This document shows, piece by piece, positions 8,110 to 18,037 of a DNA stretch of 56,614 nt (positions are counted from its first letter, which is position 1; every line of letters starts with the position of its first letter). Made by a program: the position numbers and the translations under genes. Origin of the DNA: Staphylococcus xylosus NJ (GTDB taxonomy: Bacteria; Bacillota; Bacilli; Staphylococcales; Staphylococcaceae); assembly GCF_000338275.1 (NCBI RefSeq), contig NZ_ANMR01000005.1, positions 1 to 56,614 of the forward strand, read 5' to 3'. The notes under the pieces are model-generated. The model made no database searches and had not been told where the DNA came from. It saw only the letters and a list, made by a program, of their open reading frames with translations.

Positions 8110-8925
8110 TTACTTAATTTTTTTGTTAATGAATTCAACTATTTTTAGTTGTTTTTTTATATTATCTTCTAAAATATCAACGGTCATTCTAACTGATATG
8201 ATTATAAAAACAATAGAACCAATAAAATTAATAATGAGCAAAGTAAAAGCAGTTATTATAGTCAAAGTTTCATTATTATTACTTAAAAAATTAAGAGTTA
8301 ATAATCCTATATTGATTGTTAATATTAATATAATCATGATAGAAAAACATCGTAATTTTTTTAATGAAAGCAATTTAAGTCTTTTAAAAGAATTTTTATA
8401 ATATGTAAAGTTAACCTCTGTAAATGAGTTACCTTCTTTACTGTAATATGTAAATTTTTCTCCCTTATATAATTTTTTGAAAATGATATGCACGTCATTT
8501 TTCAATTCGTTTTTTAAATCTATATCATTTTCAAGTAACAACATATCGTTGTAAAAATTCTTATTCAAAGATTTTTTCACAAACACTTTTTTATTATTAT
8601 CAATATAAATTGTAAAATTGTTTTCTAATCTTTTTATCACTAAAAAGGTTCCAAGAGCGAAAAATACTAGAGCAATACAATTGAATAAAAACATAGCTAT
8701 TGCGAATAAATTATTATAAATTGGTAACGTTAAATAATAATAATAGCTGATTAAAACTACGGTTAGTGATATTAATATGACTAATAACATTCCAATATAT
8801 GAATAGTAGTCCCATTTTTTACCATCAAAATATTTACTTAAAATTATTTTGATGAAAATACCTATAATTGTAGTAATTATAGAAGTAATAGCTGGCGTTA
8901 AATTAAATTCACCTATACTTATCAT
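8110..8925 (-). CDS. Unknown membrane protein (271 aa), second of a pair
   Basis: The ATG at 8925 is preceded by GGAGG 7 nt upstream. Hydrophobic segments lie at about residues 8-28, 42-62, 70-97, 193-214 and 222-248. The loop of about residues 100-190 is charged and probably cytoplasmic. No conserved motif is recognised. The stop of the upstream membrane-protein gene is 36 bp away, so the two are likely one operon. They sit between the toxin-antitoxin locus and the decayed sir2 gene. The AT content and poor conservation of recognisable motifs suit accessory DNA. A defence role is possible only by context. Confidence 0.65.
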   Translation of the reverse strand: MISIGEFNLTPAITSIITTIIGIFIKIILSKYFDGKKWDYYSYIGMLLVILISLTVVLISYYYYLTLPIYNNLFAIAMFLFNCIALVFFALGTFLVIKRLENNFTIYIDNNKKVFVKKSLNKNFYNDMLLLENDIDLKNELKNDVHIIFKKLYKGEKFTYYSKEGNSFTEVNFTYYKNSFKRLKLLSLKKLRCFSIMIILILTINIGLLTLNFLSNNNETLTIITAFTLLIINFIGSIVFIIISVRMTVDILEDNIKKQLKIVEFINKKIK

Positions 8926-8961
8926 TACACAACCTCCAAACTTGATGAATTGAAATAGTAC

Positions 8962-9714
8962 TTATTGGTTATTTTTGTTAATAATTTTCCGATAATTATT
9001 CAGATGTTTTTTTGTTATTGATTGAGTTAAAGAAATTTTACCTTTTTCAATCATCCTATCAATATAAATAAGCCAAGAATTTAAAGATAAACAACATATA
9101 CAAACAATTAAATATACATACCAAGTATCAAAACTACTTTCAAATAAAACTTGAATGATAATAATTGCACCAAAAGGGACAAAAGACCAACTTAGACGAC
9201 TGAATATTCGAAATTTTGTTGTAATAGATTTTTGTTTCTCAATACCCTTATTAATTTCTTCGATCTCCTTTAATTGAGACTCAATTTTATAATCACCATT
9301 TACTAGTGACTTACTTACTGATTTAAAGGAATCATCAATATTTTTATAGATATTCTCAAATTTTTTCTTCGACAAACTAATATCTGCAAAAATATAGTAT
9401 GCAAACTTTTCTTTATAAAATGAGTTTATAATATACATTGCTAAAGCTATATATGCCATAACTACGTTTGAAATGACCATTATTCCCATCATAATATCAT
9501 TTGTAATTTGATTATTTATAAGAAAACAGATAGCTATCACAAAAATATCAGCCATAGAAACTATGAATATCATAAAAAAACTACTAGCTATACTAATACC
9601 TAGCACTTTAATATTTATTTCACTTTTATCTTTAATCAAATTCCAAAAAGTAATACACAGAGGGGCTAACAATGAAATTATGCTTACTAGTACTCCAAGT
9701 GAAGAATCACTCAA
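8962..9714 (-). CDS. Unknown membrane protein (250 aa), first of a pair
   Basis: It starts at TTG (9714) with a strong AAGGAGGAG RBS 6 nt away. Membrane segments lie at about residues 6-23, 36-66, 72-95, 168-190 and 196-214. The region 100-165 is charged and helical. The architecture (paired N-terminal helices, soluble middle, paired C-terminal helices) is like that of the next gene, so the two may be distant relatives or partners. No known family was recognised. Upstream (9715-10042) I see no further convincing gene; a minus-strand frame at 9752-10012 lacks an RBS and looks spurious. Confidence 0.65.
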   Translation of the reverse strand: MSDSSLGVLVSIISLLAPLCITFWNLIKDKSEINIKVLGISIASSFFMIFIVSMADIFVIAICFLINNQITNDIMMGIMVISNVVMAYIALAMYIINSFYKEKFAYYIFADISLSKKKFENIYKNIDDSFKSVSKSLVNGDYKIESQLKEIEEINKGIEKQKSITTKFRIFSRLSWSFVPFGAIIIIQVLFESSFDTWYVYLIVCICCLSLNSWLIYIDRMIEKGKISLTQSITKKHLNNYRKIINKNNQ

Positions 9715-10042
9715 TAAACTCTCCTCCTTACTAATTCATAAATATAAACAATTAAAAATTATAACACATAATATAATTATATATGCTTTTTTTAAAGAAT
9801 AACATTTTTAAAGTGAAGTTTTTTATGTTAGTTAATTTTTCAATGAAAAGAAATAGATTAGCTAGGGGGTAAGAGACTTTGGTTTTTGAAACTTGATAAT
9901 ATAAAAATATGGTATTTAATTCTAAATTATAATTGATTGTGTTTGATACAGTATGAAAAAAAGCACTAATGTCGAATTGGGAAGAAGTTACTAAACCATT
10001 CTCTACTATCAAAACTCTGGAAATTTTTGAAATATAAACAAA

Positions 10043-10083
10043 AGCCTTAATCCACTAAGTTTAATACTTAATGGATTAAGGCT
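10043..10083 (-). terminator. Hairpin downstream of the decayed sir2 gene
   Basis: AGCCTTAATCCA (10043-10054) pairs perfectly with TGGATTAAGGCT (10072-10083). It lies 55 bp beyond the stop of the sir2 remnant, on its downstream side. On the minus strand the hairpin is followed by TTTGTTT. Confidence 0.65.
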
Positions 10084-10137
10084 AAGATTTTACTGATTAT
10101 CAACTTATATAAAGCTAAAGCAACTTCACTACACAAT

Positions 10138-10620
10138 TCACTCTACATATTCTAGTTCATTAACCACTTTGACCATGTCGTCATGAATGACTAAAGTTGT
10201 ATAGTTATCATAAGGTGTAGGGACATTATTAATGATAATTAGATTTTGTCCTTTAAAGTTCGATATAAGTCCTGCTGCTGGTTGGACTAAGAGTGATGAA
10301 CCTAAGACGACTAAAGTATCATCATCATTTATTTTATCCAGTGCATTATATATTGTAATTTGATTTAATAATTCCCTATGAAGTACAATATCAGGTCTAA
10401 TAAGACTACTGCACACTTCACAATCGCGTAAATGCTGTTCCATAATATAATTTTGAAATATGCCTTATGGCAGTCAATACAATGGAATTGATTTAACGTG
10501 CCATTCAGTTCGTCTACGTTAAGACTCCCCGCATCAGAATGCAGGCATCGATATTTTGGGTAATGACACCTAATGAATAATTGTCTTGTTCTAGTTGAGC
10601 AATCCATTGATGAACAAGGT
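10138..10620 (-). pseudogene. Sir2-family NAD-dependent deacylase, broken
   Basis: The C-terminal part (10138-10443) reads CEVCSSLIRPDIV, VVLGSSLLVQPAAGL and LIIINNVPTPYD. These match the zinc Cys pair, the (S/T)SL and the IN-D motifs of sirtuins. Upstream fragments in other frames give HQWIAQLEQDNYSLGVITQN and then DAGSLNVDELNGTL, the normal TQNID..H..aG region, but with frameshifts. The first 80 or so residues, including the GAGxS start, are absent. The gene is therefore truncated and frameshifted. In other staphylococci an intact member is about 240 residues. Confidence 0.8.
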
Positions 10621-10650
10621 TCGTTTACTTATCAGCTATAAGAAACGTTT

Positions 10651-11310
10651 ATGGTAAAAATCTACAAAGCCTACTGGATCATTTTGAAGATAATCCGTAC
10701 TTATAGAGACAAAACAGAGGTGAACAAACTTTCGGAACAGTTAGTAGGTGTGAAGACATATGCTAATACATTACATGCGCAGTCAAACGAGTTTAGTAAC
10801 AGGTCGTACGTGATTTCTGGCCTGCTGCAAATGGAACATTATGAGGATTTAAAACAGTATATACATGTGATTATTGAACTAGGTAGTCAAGGGAATGGTA
10901 GTATTACGTTGAAGATTAAAGGTCCTGTGTTAGCGGGATTCTTAATTGGCAAATTAAGTTTGACGAGAGAGCAGAATATTAAATTGTCTATTATCAGCCA
11001 TACAATGATTCCTGAACCGAAGCATATATTACTCATGAAATGATTACGATTATAGGTGATTTAATAGATAATAGTATAGATTCTTTAAGCGCAACTGTTA
11101 TTAGTGAGAAAACAATTGACGTACATTTGAAATATATAAATAACGCCTTAATCATAGATATTGTAGATTAAGGCTTAGGTCTAAATGGTGAATTAGCACA
11201 TCAAATTTTTGAAAAGGGCTACTCTTCTAAAGGGGAGCATAGAGGCTATGGACTACATATTGTTGTATTTGCATATGGGAGTTATAAAGATTTAGAGCTT
11301 AAAAAAAGCT
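10651..11310 (+). pseudogene. DcuS/CitA-type sensor histidine kinase remnant
   Basis: The frame 10651-11043 gives EQLVGVKTYANTLHAQSNEF, SGLLQMEHYEDLKQYI and LAGFLIGKLS. These are the dimerisation/H-box and following helix of DcuS-like kinases. The second frame, from 11040, gives IIGDLIDNSIDSL (N box), an in-frame stop at the D-box (IVD-stop-GLG), then IFEKGYSSKGEHRGYGLHIV (G boxes). The phospho-accepting His of the usual QSHEF is Asn (QSNEF). The sensor domain is missing. The gene is dead by truncation, frameshift, stop and loss of the His. Confidence 0.75.
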
Positions 11311-11325
11311 AAATATGCTGACAAA

Positions 11326-11783
11326 AAGTAAAATACCACGAATAAAAAAGAAAAGAATAAAAGTAATCAAGCTAGTAAAAATCAAGAAAACACAAATCAG
11401 GAACAAATATCACCCACCAATGAACAAAATACAGACAATTCAGATGATCCGAATAATATTATGAAAAATGATATAAATAGTGACGGAGTTATTACTAGAG
11501 ATGAAATAACGCTTGAACTAGAGAACCAAGAAAAAAGGGGAATTCCAAGTAGCTACCAAAGGCATTGATACTAATGATGAGAATAACGAAGGAAATCAAC
11601 CTAAACATACAGATGAGGAGGCAAAAAATATGACAGATGATGAATTTCTTGAGGCATATAAAGAGGTATGACTGAAAATCAAGCTGTTGTTGTGGATGAA
11701 GCTGAAGAGGTGTCTGATGATTATATTGTTTTTTAAGAGGTCAAGTAGAAGCTCGTGCAAATGGTCAAGATGGTAATTATTAA
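11326..11783 (+). pseudogene. EF-hand-like acidic/Asn-rich protein, frameshifted
   Basis: Three frames in series give a Lys/Asn/Gln-rich stretch, then NDINSDGVITRDEITLELE, which looks like an EF-hand loop. They continue with TNDENNEGNQPKHTDEEAKN and MTDDEFLEAYKE, and end LRGQVEARANGQDGNY with a stop at 11783. At least three frameshifts separate the pieces. The N terminus (probably a lipoprotein or secretion signal) is not visible. Similar intact hypothetical proteins seem to occur in coagulase-negative staphylococci, but I cannot name the family. Confidence 0.55.
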
Positions 11784-11887
11784 ATTTAAGAATGAATAGA
11801 TGAGGGGAAAATCATTAAGGATAAAATATCGACCAACATTGACCTTTAGTTTAGAATAAGCTTAATTACATAACGAAGGGTGATAAA

Positions 11888-12091
11888 ATGATTGTTGGTA
11901 ATTACCATTACAATGAGGTTTATGATGAATATACTAGTTTGAAAGTTTGGAAATACATGGAAAATGAAGATGTTGATTTAGAAACAGCATTAAATCATCT
12001 AGGGTTAGATTATATAGATGCGTTACCAGATGAAGAAGACATTCCTGAACTGGAGAAGGAAAAACAAAGAATAATTGAACGAGGATACTAA
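11888..12091 (+). CDS. Small acidic hypothetical protein (67 aa)
   Basis: The ATG is at 11888 with GAAGGGTG about 7 nt upstream. The product is acidic (many Asp/Glu, for example DALPDEEDIPELEKEKQRII) with no membrane segment or signal peptide. The family is not recognised. The gene has its own RBS and is followed at once by a strong terminator, so it is likely real. It is convergent with the hsd operon. Small acidic proteins in such positions are sometimes anti-restriction or DNA-mimic proteins, but nothing here shows that. Confidence 0.6.
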   Translation: MIVGNYHYNEVYDEYTSLKVWKYMENEDVDLETALNHLGLDYIDALPDEEDIPELEKEKQRIIERGY

Positions 12092-12094
12092 TAA

Positions 12095-12126
12095 ATGCGG
12101 TTAGAGAATTACTTCTCTAACCGCAT
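12095..12126. terminator. Strong hairpin between the small acidic gene and hsdS
   Basis: ATGCGGTTAGAGA (12095-12107) pairs perfectly with TCTCTAACCGCAT (12114-12126) around a 6-nt loop. It sits between convergent genes and probably serves the plus-strand gene. It is 86 bp beyond the hsdS stop. Confidence 0.75.
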
Positions 12127-12211
12127 TATGATTTGTTATTGTATTGATGATTGGTATTTATGGTTGTTCTTTGATTTTCTACATAGTTTACATAATAGGT
12201 CGTTATCAGAA

Positions 12212-13432
12212 CTACACAAACATCTTCTGTAAAAAGCCTTTTTTACGTTCTTTTAGTAACTCAACTTTGTCTGATTGATTTTTTATAAGTTTAAATATAT
12301 CTCTCAAGAAATTTTCTATTTTGTTTTGTTCTTCAAGCACAGGTAAATAAATATTTAAATCTTTAATCGAATTATAATTTATATATACCTGCGTAGCTCC
12401 TTGCATCATTCGTTTAATTTTATTTCTTACTTGCTCACTATTCATTAAATACCATAAAAATTTATTATTATTACTATTGTTTGGTATTAGTCTCTCGGTT
12501 CTTTGATTATAAATGTATTTATCATTCTCATCGATATATATCGATCTGCCAATAATATTACCTTCTTTAGTTTTATCATTTAATACCATAGCTAAGTCGC
12601 CTTCGTTAAGAAGATAATTTTCAGTAAATTTATTTTTTTTAATTCTTAAATTTTGTTCATTATATGTACTATTCATAGAATAACTACCAATACTAATAAC
12701 TTTATGTGTCCCATTATTATCAAATTCTTTTTCTAATGCAGTTCCTCCTTTATTATCAAAAGTATTTCTAATACTAGTTTCTCGCCATCTTGGATATTCA
12801 TTCCCATTATCGTCTTTAAAGCGAAGTTCTTGTGAAAATATTTGTTGCATATATCCCTTTTTCTGTTCTTCTAACTTTTCTAATTTTTGTTCTTCCAACT
12901 CGATTTGTCGATCGAGTTTGCTGAAGAAGTTACCAATCTTTTGTTGTTCTTTTAAACTAGTGATATTAAACCTCATGTTTCCAACTAAATTCCAGTCAGC
13001 TCTAGGCATTTTAGAACCAGATGATTTATTAGTTACTTCTTTAAATTTATTTGTTTGAATAAAGTAATATAAAAATTCGTTGGATAATGTCGAACTGTAT
13101 TTAGAATCTAGAACCCAAATTTCTGAAGTGCATACACCATCAAAGTTAGGAAAATAATACTTATTTAAATATGGTCGAAGTTTACTATATAATACTTGAT
13201 TTTGCTTAAATACGTTCTTTTGGCTACTAAAGTCGTTTGAGGTGTAATTTTTTATTAATCTACCTGTATTAGATTCAATACTATCCAATTCTATATCAAT
13301 AAGCGTTTCAGTTTTTTTAGGAGTATATTTAGAACTTTTATTTGTTACAACATCACCAAATATATTTATACTCCATTTCTCACTAAACTCTGGGAATCTT
13401 AACTCAGGTACATTCTTAGTTTCATTAGTCAT
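12212..13432 (-). CDS. hsdS: Type I restriction-modification specificity subunit
   Basis: The product has 406 residues. It has the usual layout of two target-recognition domains (about 10-150 and 215-350), each followed by a conserved helix. The central spacer is EQQKIGNFFSKLDRQIELEE and the distal one EEQNKIENFLRDI. LRFPEF at the N terminus and a second copy of the style RFKDDNGNEYPRW begin the two halves. HsdS sets the bipartite DNA target of the HsdM2S and HsdR2M2S complexes. It overlaps hsdM by 8 bp, with ATG at 13432 inside the hsdM end. The recognition sequence cannot be read from the protein. Both halves are full length. Confidence 0.95.
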   Translation of the reverse strand: MTNETKNVPELRFPEFSEKWSINIFGDVVTNKSSKYTPKKTETLIDIELDSIESNTGRLIKNYTSNDFSSQKNVFKQNQVLYSKLRPYLNKYYFPNFDGVCTSEIWVLDSKYSSTLSNEFLYYFIQTNKFKEVTNKSSGSKMPRADWNLVGNMRFNITSLKEQQKIGNFFSKLDRQIELEEQKLEKLEEQKKGYMQQIFSQELRFKDDNGNEYPRWRETSIRNTFDNKGGTALEKEFDNNGTHKVISIGSYSMNSTYNEQNLRIKKNKFTENYLLNEGDLAMVLNDKTKEGNIIGRSIYIDENDKYIYNQRTERLIPNNSNNNKFLWYLMNSEQVRNKIKRMMQGATQVYINYNSIKDLNIYLPVLEEQNKIENFLRDIFKLIKNQSDKVELLKERKKGFLQKMFV

Positions 13433-14969
13433 GTTTTAACACTCCTAATTCATTTAGGTAGCTATTAATTTCTTTTTCAACATCGACGATTTCACTATCT
13501 ATTTGATTCAGATCTATTTGAATTTGTTCTAAATCAATAGATTCTTCTTCTTCAAATGTATCGACATATCTTGGTATATTAAGGTTATAGTCATTTTCTT
13601 CAATTTCTTCTAAACTTGCTACGTATGCATATTTATCAATATTCTCTCGTTGTTTATATGCTGATATGATTTTATCGATGTGTTCTTCTAACAAGAAGTT
13701 TTGGTTTTTCCTTTTTTCGAAGTCTTGAGATGCATCAATAAATAGTACATCACGATTGCTACGGTTCTTCTTAAGAATAATAACTGTTGTTGGAATGCTT
13801 GTACCATAGAATATATTAGCTGGTAAGCCAATAACAGCTTCAATCGCTCCTGACTCTAACAATGTTTGACGGATAACGCCTTCAGCTTTTCCTCTAAAAA
13901 GTACTCCATGAGGTAATACAATTCCCATTGTACCTGTATCTTTCAAATGGTAAAAACCATGTAAAAGAAAGGCGTAATCGGCAGTACCCTTAGGTGCTAA
14001 TCGACCAAAGCGTTCAAAACGAGCATCTGATAAAAATTTGTCTGATGCTGACCATTTTGCTGAATAAGGCGGATTCATTACAACAGAATCAAATTGGTGG
14101 GGTTCTTCAGTTGGCCAGTCAGCGTCTAAAGTATCACCATTTTTGAGACGCATTCTGTCTTTATCTACACCGTGTAGAATTAAGTTCATTCGTGCTAGAT
14201 TAAATGTTGTCGTATTTAATTCTTGTCCATGATAGTGTATTTGTTTAGGGTTTTTAATAAATTGACGAATATTTAACATTAAAGAACCTGACCCCATTGT
14301 TGGATCATAAATATGGAATGGTACTCGATCTTCTTGACCAATGGATGTAATTTCCGAAATGATATGTGACACTGCTTGTGGTGTATAGAATTCTCCAGCT
14401 TTCTTACCTGCACTAGCCGCAAATAGTCCAATCAAGTATTCATAAGCATCACCAATGACGTCGCCACCATGTTCAAATAAATCAATTTCATCTAAGGCAC
14501 GTAAAACTTCCGTAATTGTTACATTACGTTGTTGTCTAGTAGCCCCCAATTTTGTAGAATCAAGGTCAATATCGGAAAATAAACCACTGAAAAGTTCTCC
14601 TTGCTGTTCCAACGTTGTAAAAGCTGTCTGTAAATCTGCTAACTTTAAATCGTAGCTATCTGATTTTTTACGTAAACTATAAAATAATTTATCAGGTTCA
14701 ATAAAGTATCCTTTTTGTAATTGAATGATTTCTTTTAAATCTTTACTATCTTCTTCATACCATTCCGATAATATCTTATATTGCACTTCTCGATTTGGAT
14801 ATGTAGTCGTTTGTCCGTTTTCTTGTTCATATACTTCACGTAGTTCAGCATCTGAAAGATATTTATAGAAAATTAGTCCAAGTAAATAGTTCTTATATTC
14901 ACTAGCATCCATTTTACCGCGCAAAATATCCGCAGATGCCCATAATTGTTGTTTAAGTGTTGTTGCCAT
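13425..14969 (-). CDS. hsdM: Type I restriction-modification N6-adenine methyltransferase subunit
   Basis: The product has 514 residues from the ATG at 14969, which has AGAGGAA 8 nt upstream and shares one base with the hsdR stop (TAATG). A longer frame from 14987 has no RBS. An N-terminal helical domain is followed by the methyltransferase: FYTPQAVSHII, DPTMGSGSLM (SAM motif I) and NPPYS (catalytic motif IV). It methylates adenine at the HsdS target to protect self DNA. The length and motifs are normal. It is the middle gene of hsdR-hsdM-hsdS. Confidence 0.95.
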   Translation of the reverse strand: MATTLKQQLWASADILRGKMDASEYKNYLLGLIFYKYLSDAELREVYEQENGQTTTYPNREVQYKILSEWYEEDSKDLKEIIQLQKGYFIEPDKLFYSLRKKSDSYDLKLADLQTAFTTLEQQGELFSGLFSDIDLDSTKLGATRQQRNVTITEVLRALDEIDLFEHGGDVIGDAYEYLIGLFAASAGKKAGEFYTPQAVSHIISEITSIGQEDRVPFHIYDPTMGSGSLMLNIRQFIKNPKQIHYHGQELNTTTFNLARMNLILHGVDKDRMRLKNGDTLDADWPTEEPHQFDSVVMNPPYSAKWSASDKFLSDARFERFGRLAPKGTADYAFLLHGFYHLKDTGTMGIVLPHGVLFRGKAEGVIRQTLLESGAIEAVIGLPANIFYGTSIPTTVIILKKNRSNRDVLFIDASQDFEKRKNQNFLLEEHIDKIISAYKQRENIDKYAYVASLEEIEENDYNLNIPRYVDTFEEEESIDLEQIQIDLNQIDSEIVDVEKEINSYLNELGVLKHD

Positions 14970-17900
14970 TATAATTCCTCTTTCCATGTCTGAATAGTAT
15001 CAAATAAATCAGTTAATAATTGTTCTATTACTTTTGTACGACGGCGATATTTTTCGCCTGTTTTATATTCAAAATCTTCTTTAGTTATCTCCATTGTATC
15101 TAACAGTTGTGGTAAATAAGGAATATCTTTTTTATCACTTTGATATTCATTTAGAGCAGATATTAAAGTCTCGTAAGACAAGCCATATTCAATAGATTTT
15201 TCTTGTGTTAATTCATGAATTTTACTTTGTATTTTTTGAATTTTAAGGTCAACAGCGTCAATATCGTCGCTTTTTTCTAGTAGTTCTTTTCTTAAGTCAT
15301 AATACATAGATTGGACTTGAGGGTCTTTACGTTTAATTTCTTTATCAAATTTATCTATTGCATCTGGATTATTGTTTTGAATATCTTTCAATAATTGATT
15401 GATATAAAAACTATCTACAGTATCTTCATGACTTGCATTTAAATTTGATGAAAATTCGATGTCTTCTAATAATTGTTCTATTTCTTTGTTACCATCTTCA
15501 ACAGCTTGTGATTTAATAGCTGCACGTAAATTTTCTGCTTTTCCTTTATATGTGGGTATTTCGTCTGTTATGTGTTCTAATGATTCTGCGTCTTTCTCAA
15601 AATCATCATAACTTTTGAGCGCTTTAAAGGTCTTTTCTAATTGTTGAAAGGCGCTAACTTGGTTTATCATGGCCTTTAAATCATTAGGGTTTTCTTCTAA
15701 TTCAGCCTCTGCTTGTTGATAGTTGTTTACTAAGTCATCAAATTCTGAACGTACTTCTGTATATTCTTTTGGGATTAAATCTTTGAAATTTTGCTTTTCA
15801 TTTGAGAATAACTCAAAGGTCTTTGCTACATTTTCTTTCATTAAAGTGGGCTTTCGGAATGTTACAATCATACCGTAATCTTTTCCAGGGTAAATACGAT
15901 TCGTACGAGAAAAAGCTTGTAGAAGCTTTTGATATTTCATTTCACGATCAATATATAGTGTTTGAATAGTTGGAGAGTCAAAGCCTGTTAGTAATCGATC
16001 TACTACAATGACTAAATCAAGCCACTCTCCATTTTTTTGATATTGTCTTTCTTTACGTTCTAATCGTTTATTAATATTTTTATTATAAAGTTTTTCATCT
16101 GTATAGGGCGTAATATTAAATAATTGACTATATTCTTCCATAATTTTTGATAGCTCATCATCTGCAGTATTGATTTCTTGTTGATCAGGATTTGTAGAAA
16201 ATGTAATAGCTACTCTCGGGAATCCGGGATCAATTAATTGATGGCGTTCATCATATGGGCGTCCCGTAAAGAGCGTTCCATTTTCTTTCATTTCTTGTAA
16301 CATATAATAAATGCGCTTTGCTTGTTTGATTGAATGAGTTGTCAAAATAGCTGCCATAGTAGGGTAACCATTTTGGACATTGAATTTTTTGATTATACTA
16401 CGACGATTGAATATTTTATGTAACATAGCACGGATGTGGTCGTCATTTTCATATACTTCCGTCTTCAATAATTTTTCCTGTTGCAATAAATCTTCAGGGA
16501 CATTTTTATTATTAAGTCGTGAGACAATCTCTGCTTGTTCATCATTTGTTAGTAATGAATGATATTCTACTTGAAAACCAAGAACTGCTTTGTCATCCAT
16601 TGCATTTTTAGTGGTATAAGCATGTAATAAAGGACCATATTGTTGGTCTGTTGTTCGTGCGTATGTCCCATTTTCTTGTTTTTGATTTTCTTCAAAAATA
16701 GGTGTACCTGTTAAACCAAACCAAGTTGAATGAGGTAGTATCTTTTTAATACGGCGCATTTCTTCATCACTCACCGCACGATGTGCTTCATCAACGATAA
16801 AAACAATGTGTTCACCACGCAATTTTTCAAAACGATTTATACCTTTTAAATTACTTTCTTCTTGAGCTGAGCGCATCGCTGCTGATAGTTTTTGTATTGT
16901 TGAAACTAAGATAGTATTATTACTTTTTTTCGAAAGTAAACTTTTCGTGAGTTGTCTCTGATTTTTAATACCTACAATAAGCGTATTATTAGGTGCATCT
17001 CCAATGCTTTGACCCGTATGGAACTCAGAAGCGAATTTTGTAAATTCTCCTGTTGTTTGTTCATCTAAATCGGTTCTGTCCACTATCATAACAGTACGAT
17101 CTACACCTATTAAATTTTGAGCTAACAATTTAGTCGCAATGAAACTTGTTATAGTTTTACCTGAACCAGTAGCATGCCAAATAAACCCACCTTCATGCTT
17201 TGCAGCATTTTCGCGGATTTTTCGAATAGCATGTATTTGATATGGACGTAGAACCATTAGAAATTTTTGACTCTTATTGTCATCTACTAAAATAGAAAAT
17301 TGACTAATGAGTTCATGCGCATTAGGAATACGCAATACTAAACGAGTGAAATCAAATAAATTTGGTACAGGAATATTATCCTCTGTACGCCAATTAAATA
17401 AGAATTTTTCTGTACGTGTATAGGCTTCAGGTGTATTTTGACTTGGACGAGCAAAATAGCGAGTATCCACTTTATTTGAAACTACGAATAATTGAGTGGC
17501 AGCATAAATTCCATTAAAAAAACCATTTGCATCATATCGTTGGATTTGGTGAAAAGCTTGCATAAACCCATCTTTAGCTGTTTCACTTTTTAATTCTACG
17601 TGAATGACCGGTATACCATTAATTAATAGTGAAACGTCTCCACGTGATTTACGCTCTGTATCAGGGATAATTTGGTTAACTACTTCATATGATGAGTTTC
17701 CTCCAGCAATGTCCTTGTTACTAAAAACTTCTAATGTCACTTTTTTACCACTATCTCGCTCTAAAGCAATCTGAGCAATACCATTTTCACCACGTAACCA
17801 TTGTGAAGCTAAAAATGGGGAAGCGGTTAATCTACGAAATTCTACTTTAATATTTTTAAATTCATTATCTGTGATAGGTTTATCTTTTAATATAGATATA

Positions 17901-18037
17901 TTTAAACGATTCAAATGTGCTCTGAAATTATGCCATAAATCAGACTCTGATTTAATATCTTCTCTATAACGCCATTGATTTTCTTTTTCACTTAATATTT
18001 GTATAAATTGATTTTCAATTTTAAGTTCCTTTGTCAT
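14969..18037 (-). CDS. hsdR: Type I restriction endonuclease subunit
   Basis: The product has 1022 residues. The ATG at 18037 has TAGGAG 6 nt upstream. The N-terminal PD-(D/E)xK nuclease shows D134 (SRGDVSLL) and E148/K150 (VIHVELKS). The SF2 translocase carries HATGSGKT (motif I, about residue 290), VDEAHR (motif II), GLTGTP (motif III) and QAFSRTNR (motif VI). The C-terminal helical region contacts HsdM. All catalytic residues are present and the gene is intact, so the operon is probably active. The gene is first in hsdR-M-S, with overlapping stop/start signals indicating one transcript. Confidence 0.96.
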   Translation of the reverse strand: MTKELKIENQFIQILSEKENQWRYREDIKSESDLWHNFRAHLNRLNISILKDKPITDNEFKNIKVEFRRLTASPFLASQWLRGENGIAQIALERDSGKKVTLEVFSNKDIAGGNSSYEVVNQIIPDTERKSRGDVSLLINGIPVIHVELKSETAKDGFMQAFHQIQRYDANGFFNGIYAATQLFVVSNKVDTRYFARPSQNTPEAYTRTEKFLFNWRTEDNIPVPNLFDFTRLVLRIPNAHELISQFSILVDDNKSQKFLMVLRPYQIHAIRKIRENAAKHEGGFIWHATGSGKTITSFIATKLLAQNLIGVDRTVMIVDRTDLDEQTTGEFTKFASEFHTGQSIGDAPNNTLIVGIKNQRQLTKSLLSKKSNNTILVSTIQKLSAAMRSAQEESNLKGINRFEKLRGEHIVFIVDEAHRAVSDEEMRRIKKILPHSTWFGLTGTPIFEENQKQENGTYARTTDQQYGPLLHAYTTKNAMDDKAVLGFQVEYHSLLTNDEQAEIVSRLNNKNVPEDLLQQEKLLKTEVYENDDHIRAMLHKIFNRRSIIKKFNVQNGYPTMAAILTTHSIKQAKRIYYMLQEMKENGTLFTGRPYDERHQLIDPGFPRVAITFSTNPDQQEINTADDELSKIMEEYSQLFNITPYTDEKLYNKNINKRLERKERQYQKNGEWLDLVIVVDRLLTGFDSPTIQTLYIDREMKYQKLLQAFSRTNRIYPGKDYGMIVTFRKPTLMKENVAKTFELFSNEKQNFKDLIPKEYTEVRSEFDDLVNNYQQAEAELEENPNDLKAMINQVSAFQQLEKTFKALKSYDDFEKDAESLEHITDEIPTYKGKAENLRAAIKSQAVEDGNKEIEQLLEDIEFSSNLNASHEDTVDSFYINQLLKDIQNNNPDAIDKFDKEIKRKDPQVQSMYYDLRKELLEKSDDIDAVDLKIQKIQSKIHELTQEKSIEYGLSYETLISALNEYQSDKKDIPYLPQLLDTMEITKEDFEYKTGEKYRRRTKVIEQLLTDLFDTIQTWKEEL

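Noticed and set aside
9752..10012. Minus-strand open frame of 86 codons
   Set aside because: No RBS, no recognisable composition or motif, and it begins in AT-rich intergenic DNA. It looks like a chance frame.
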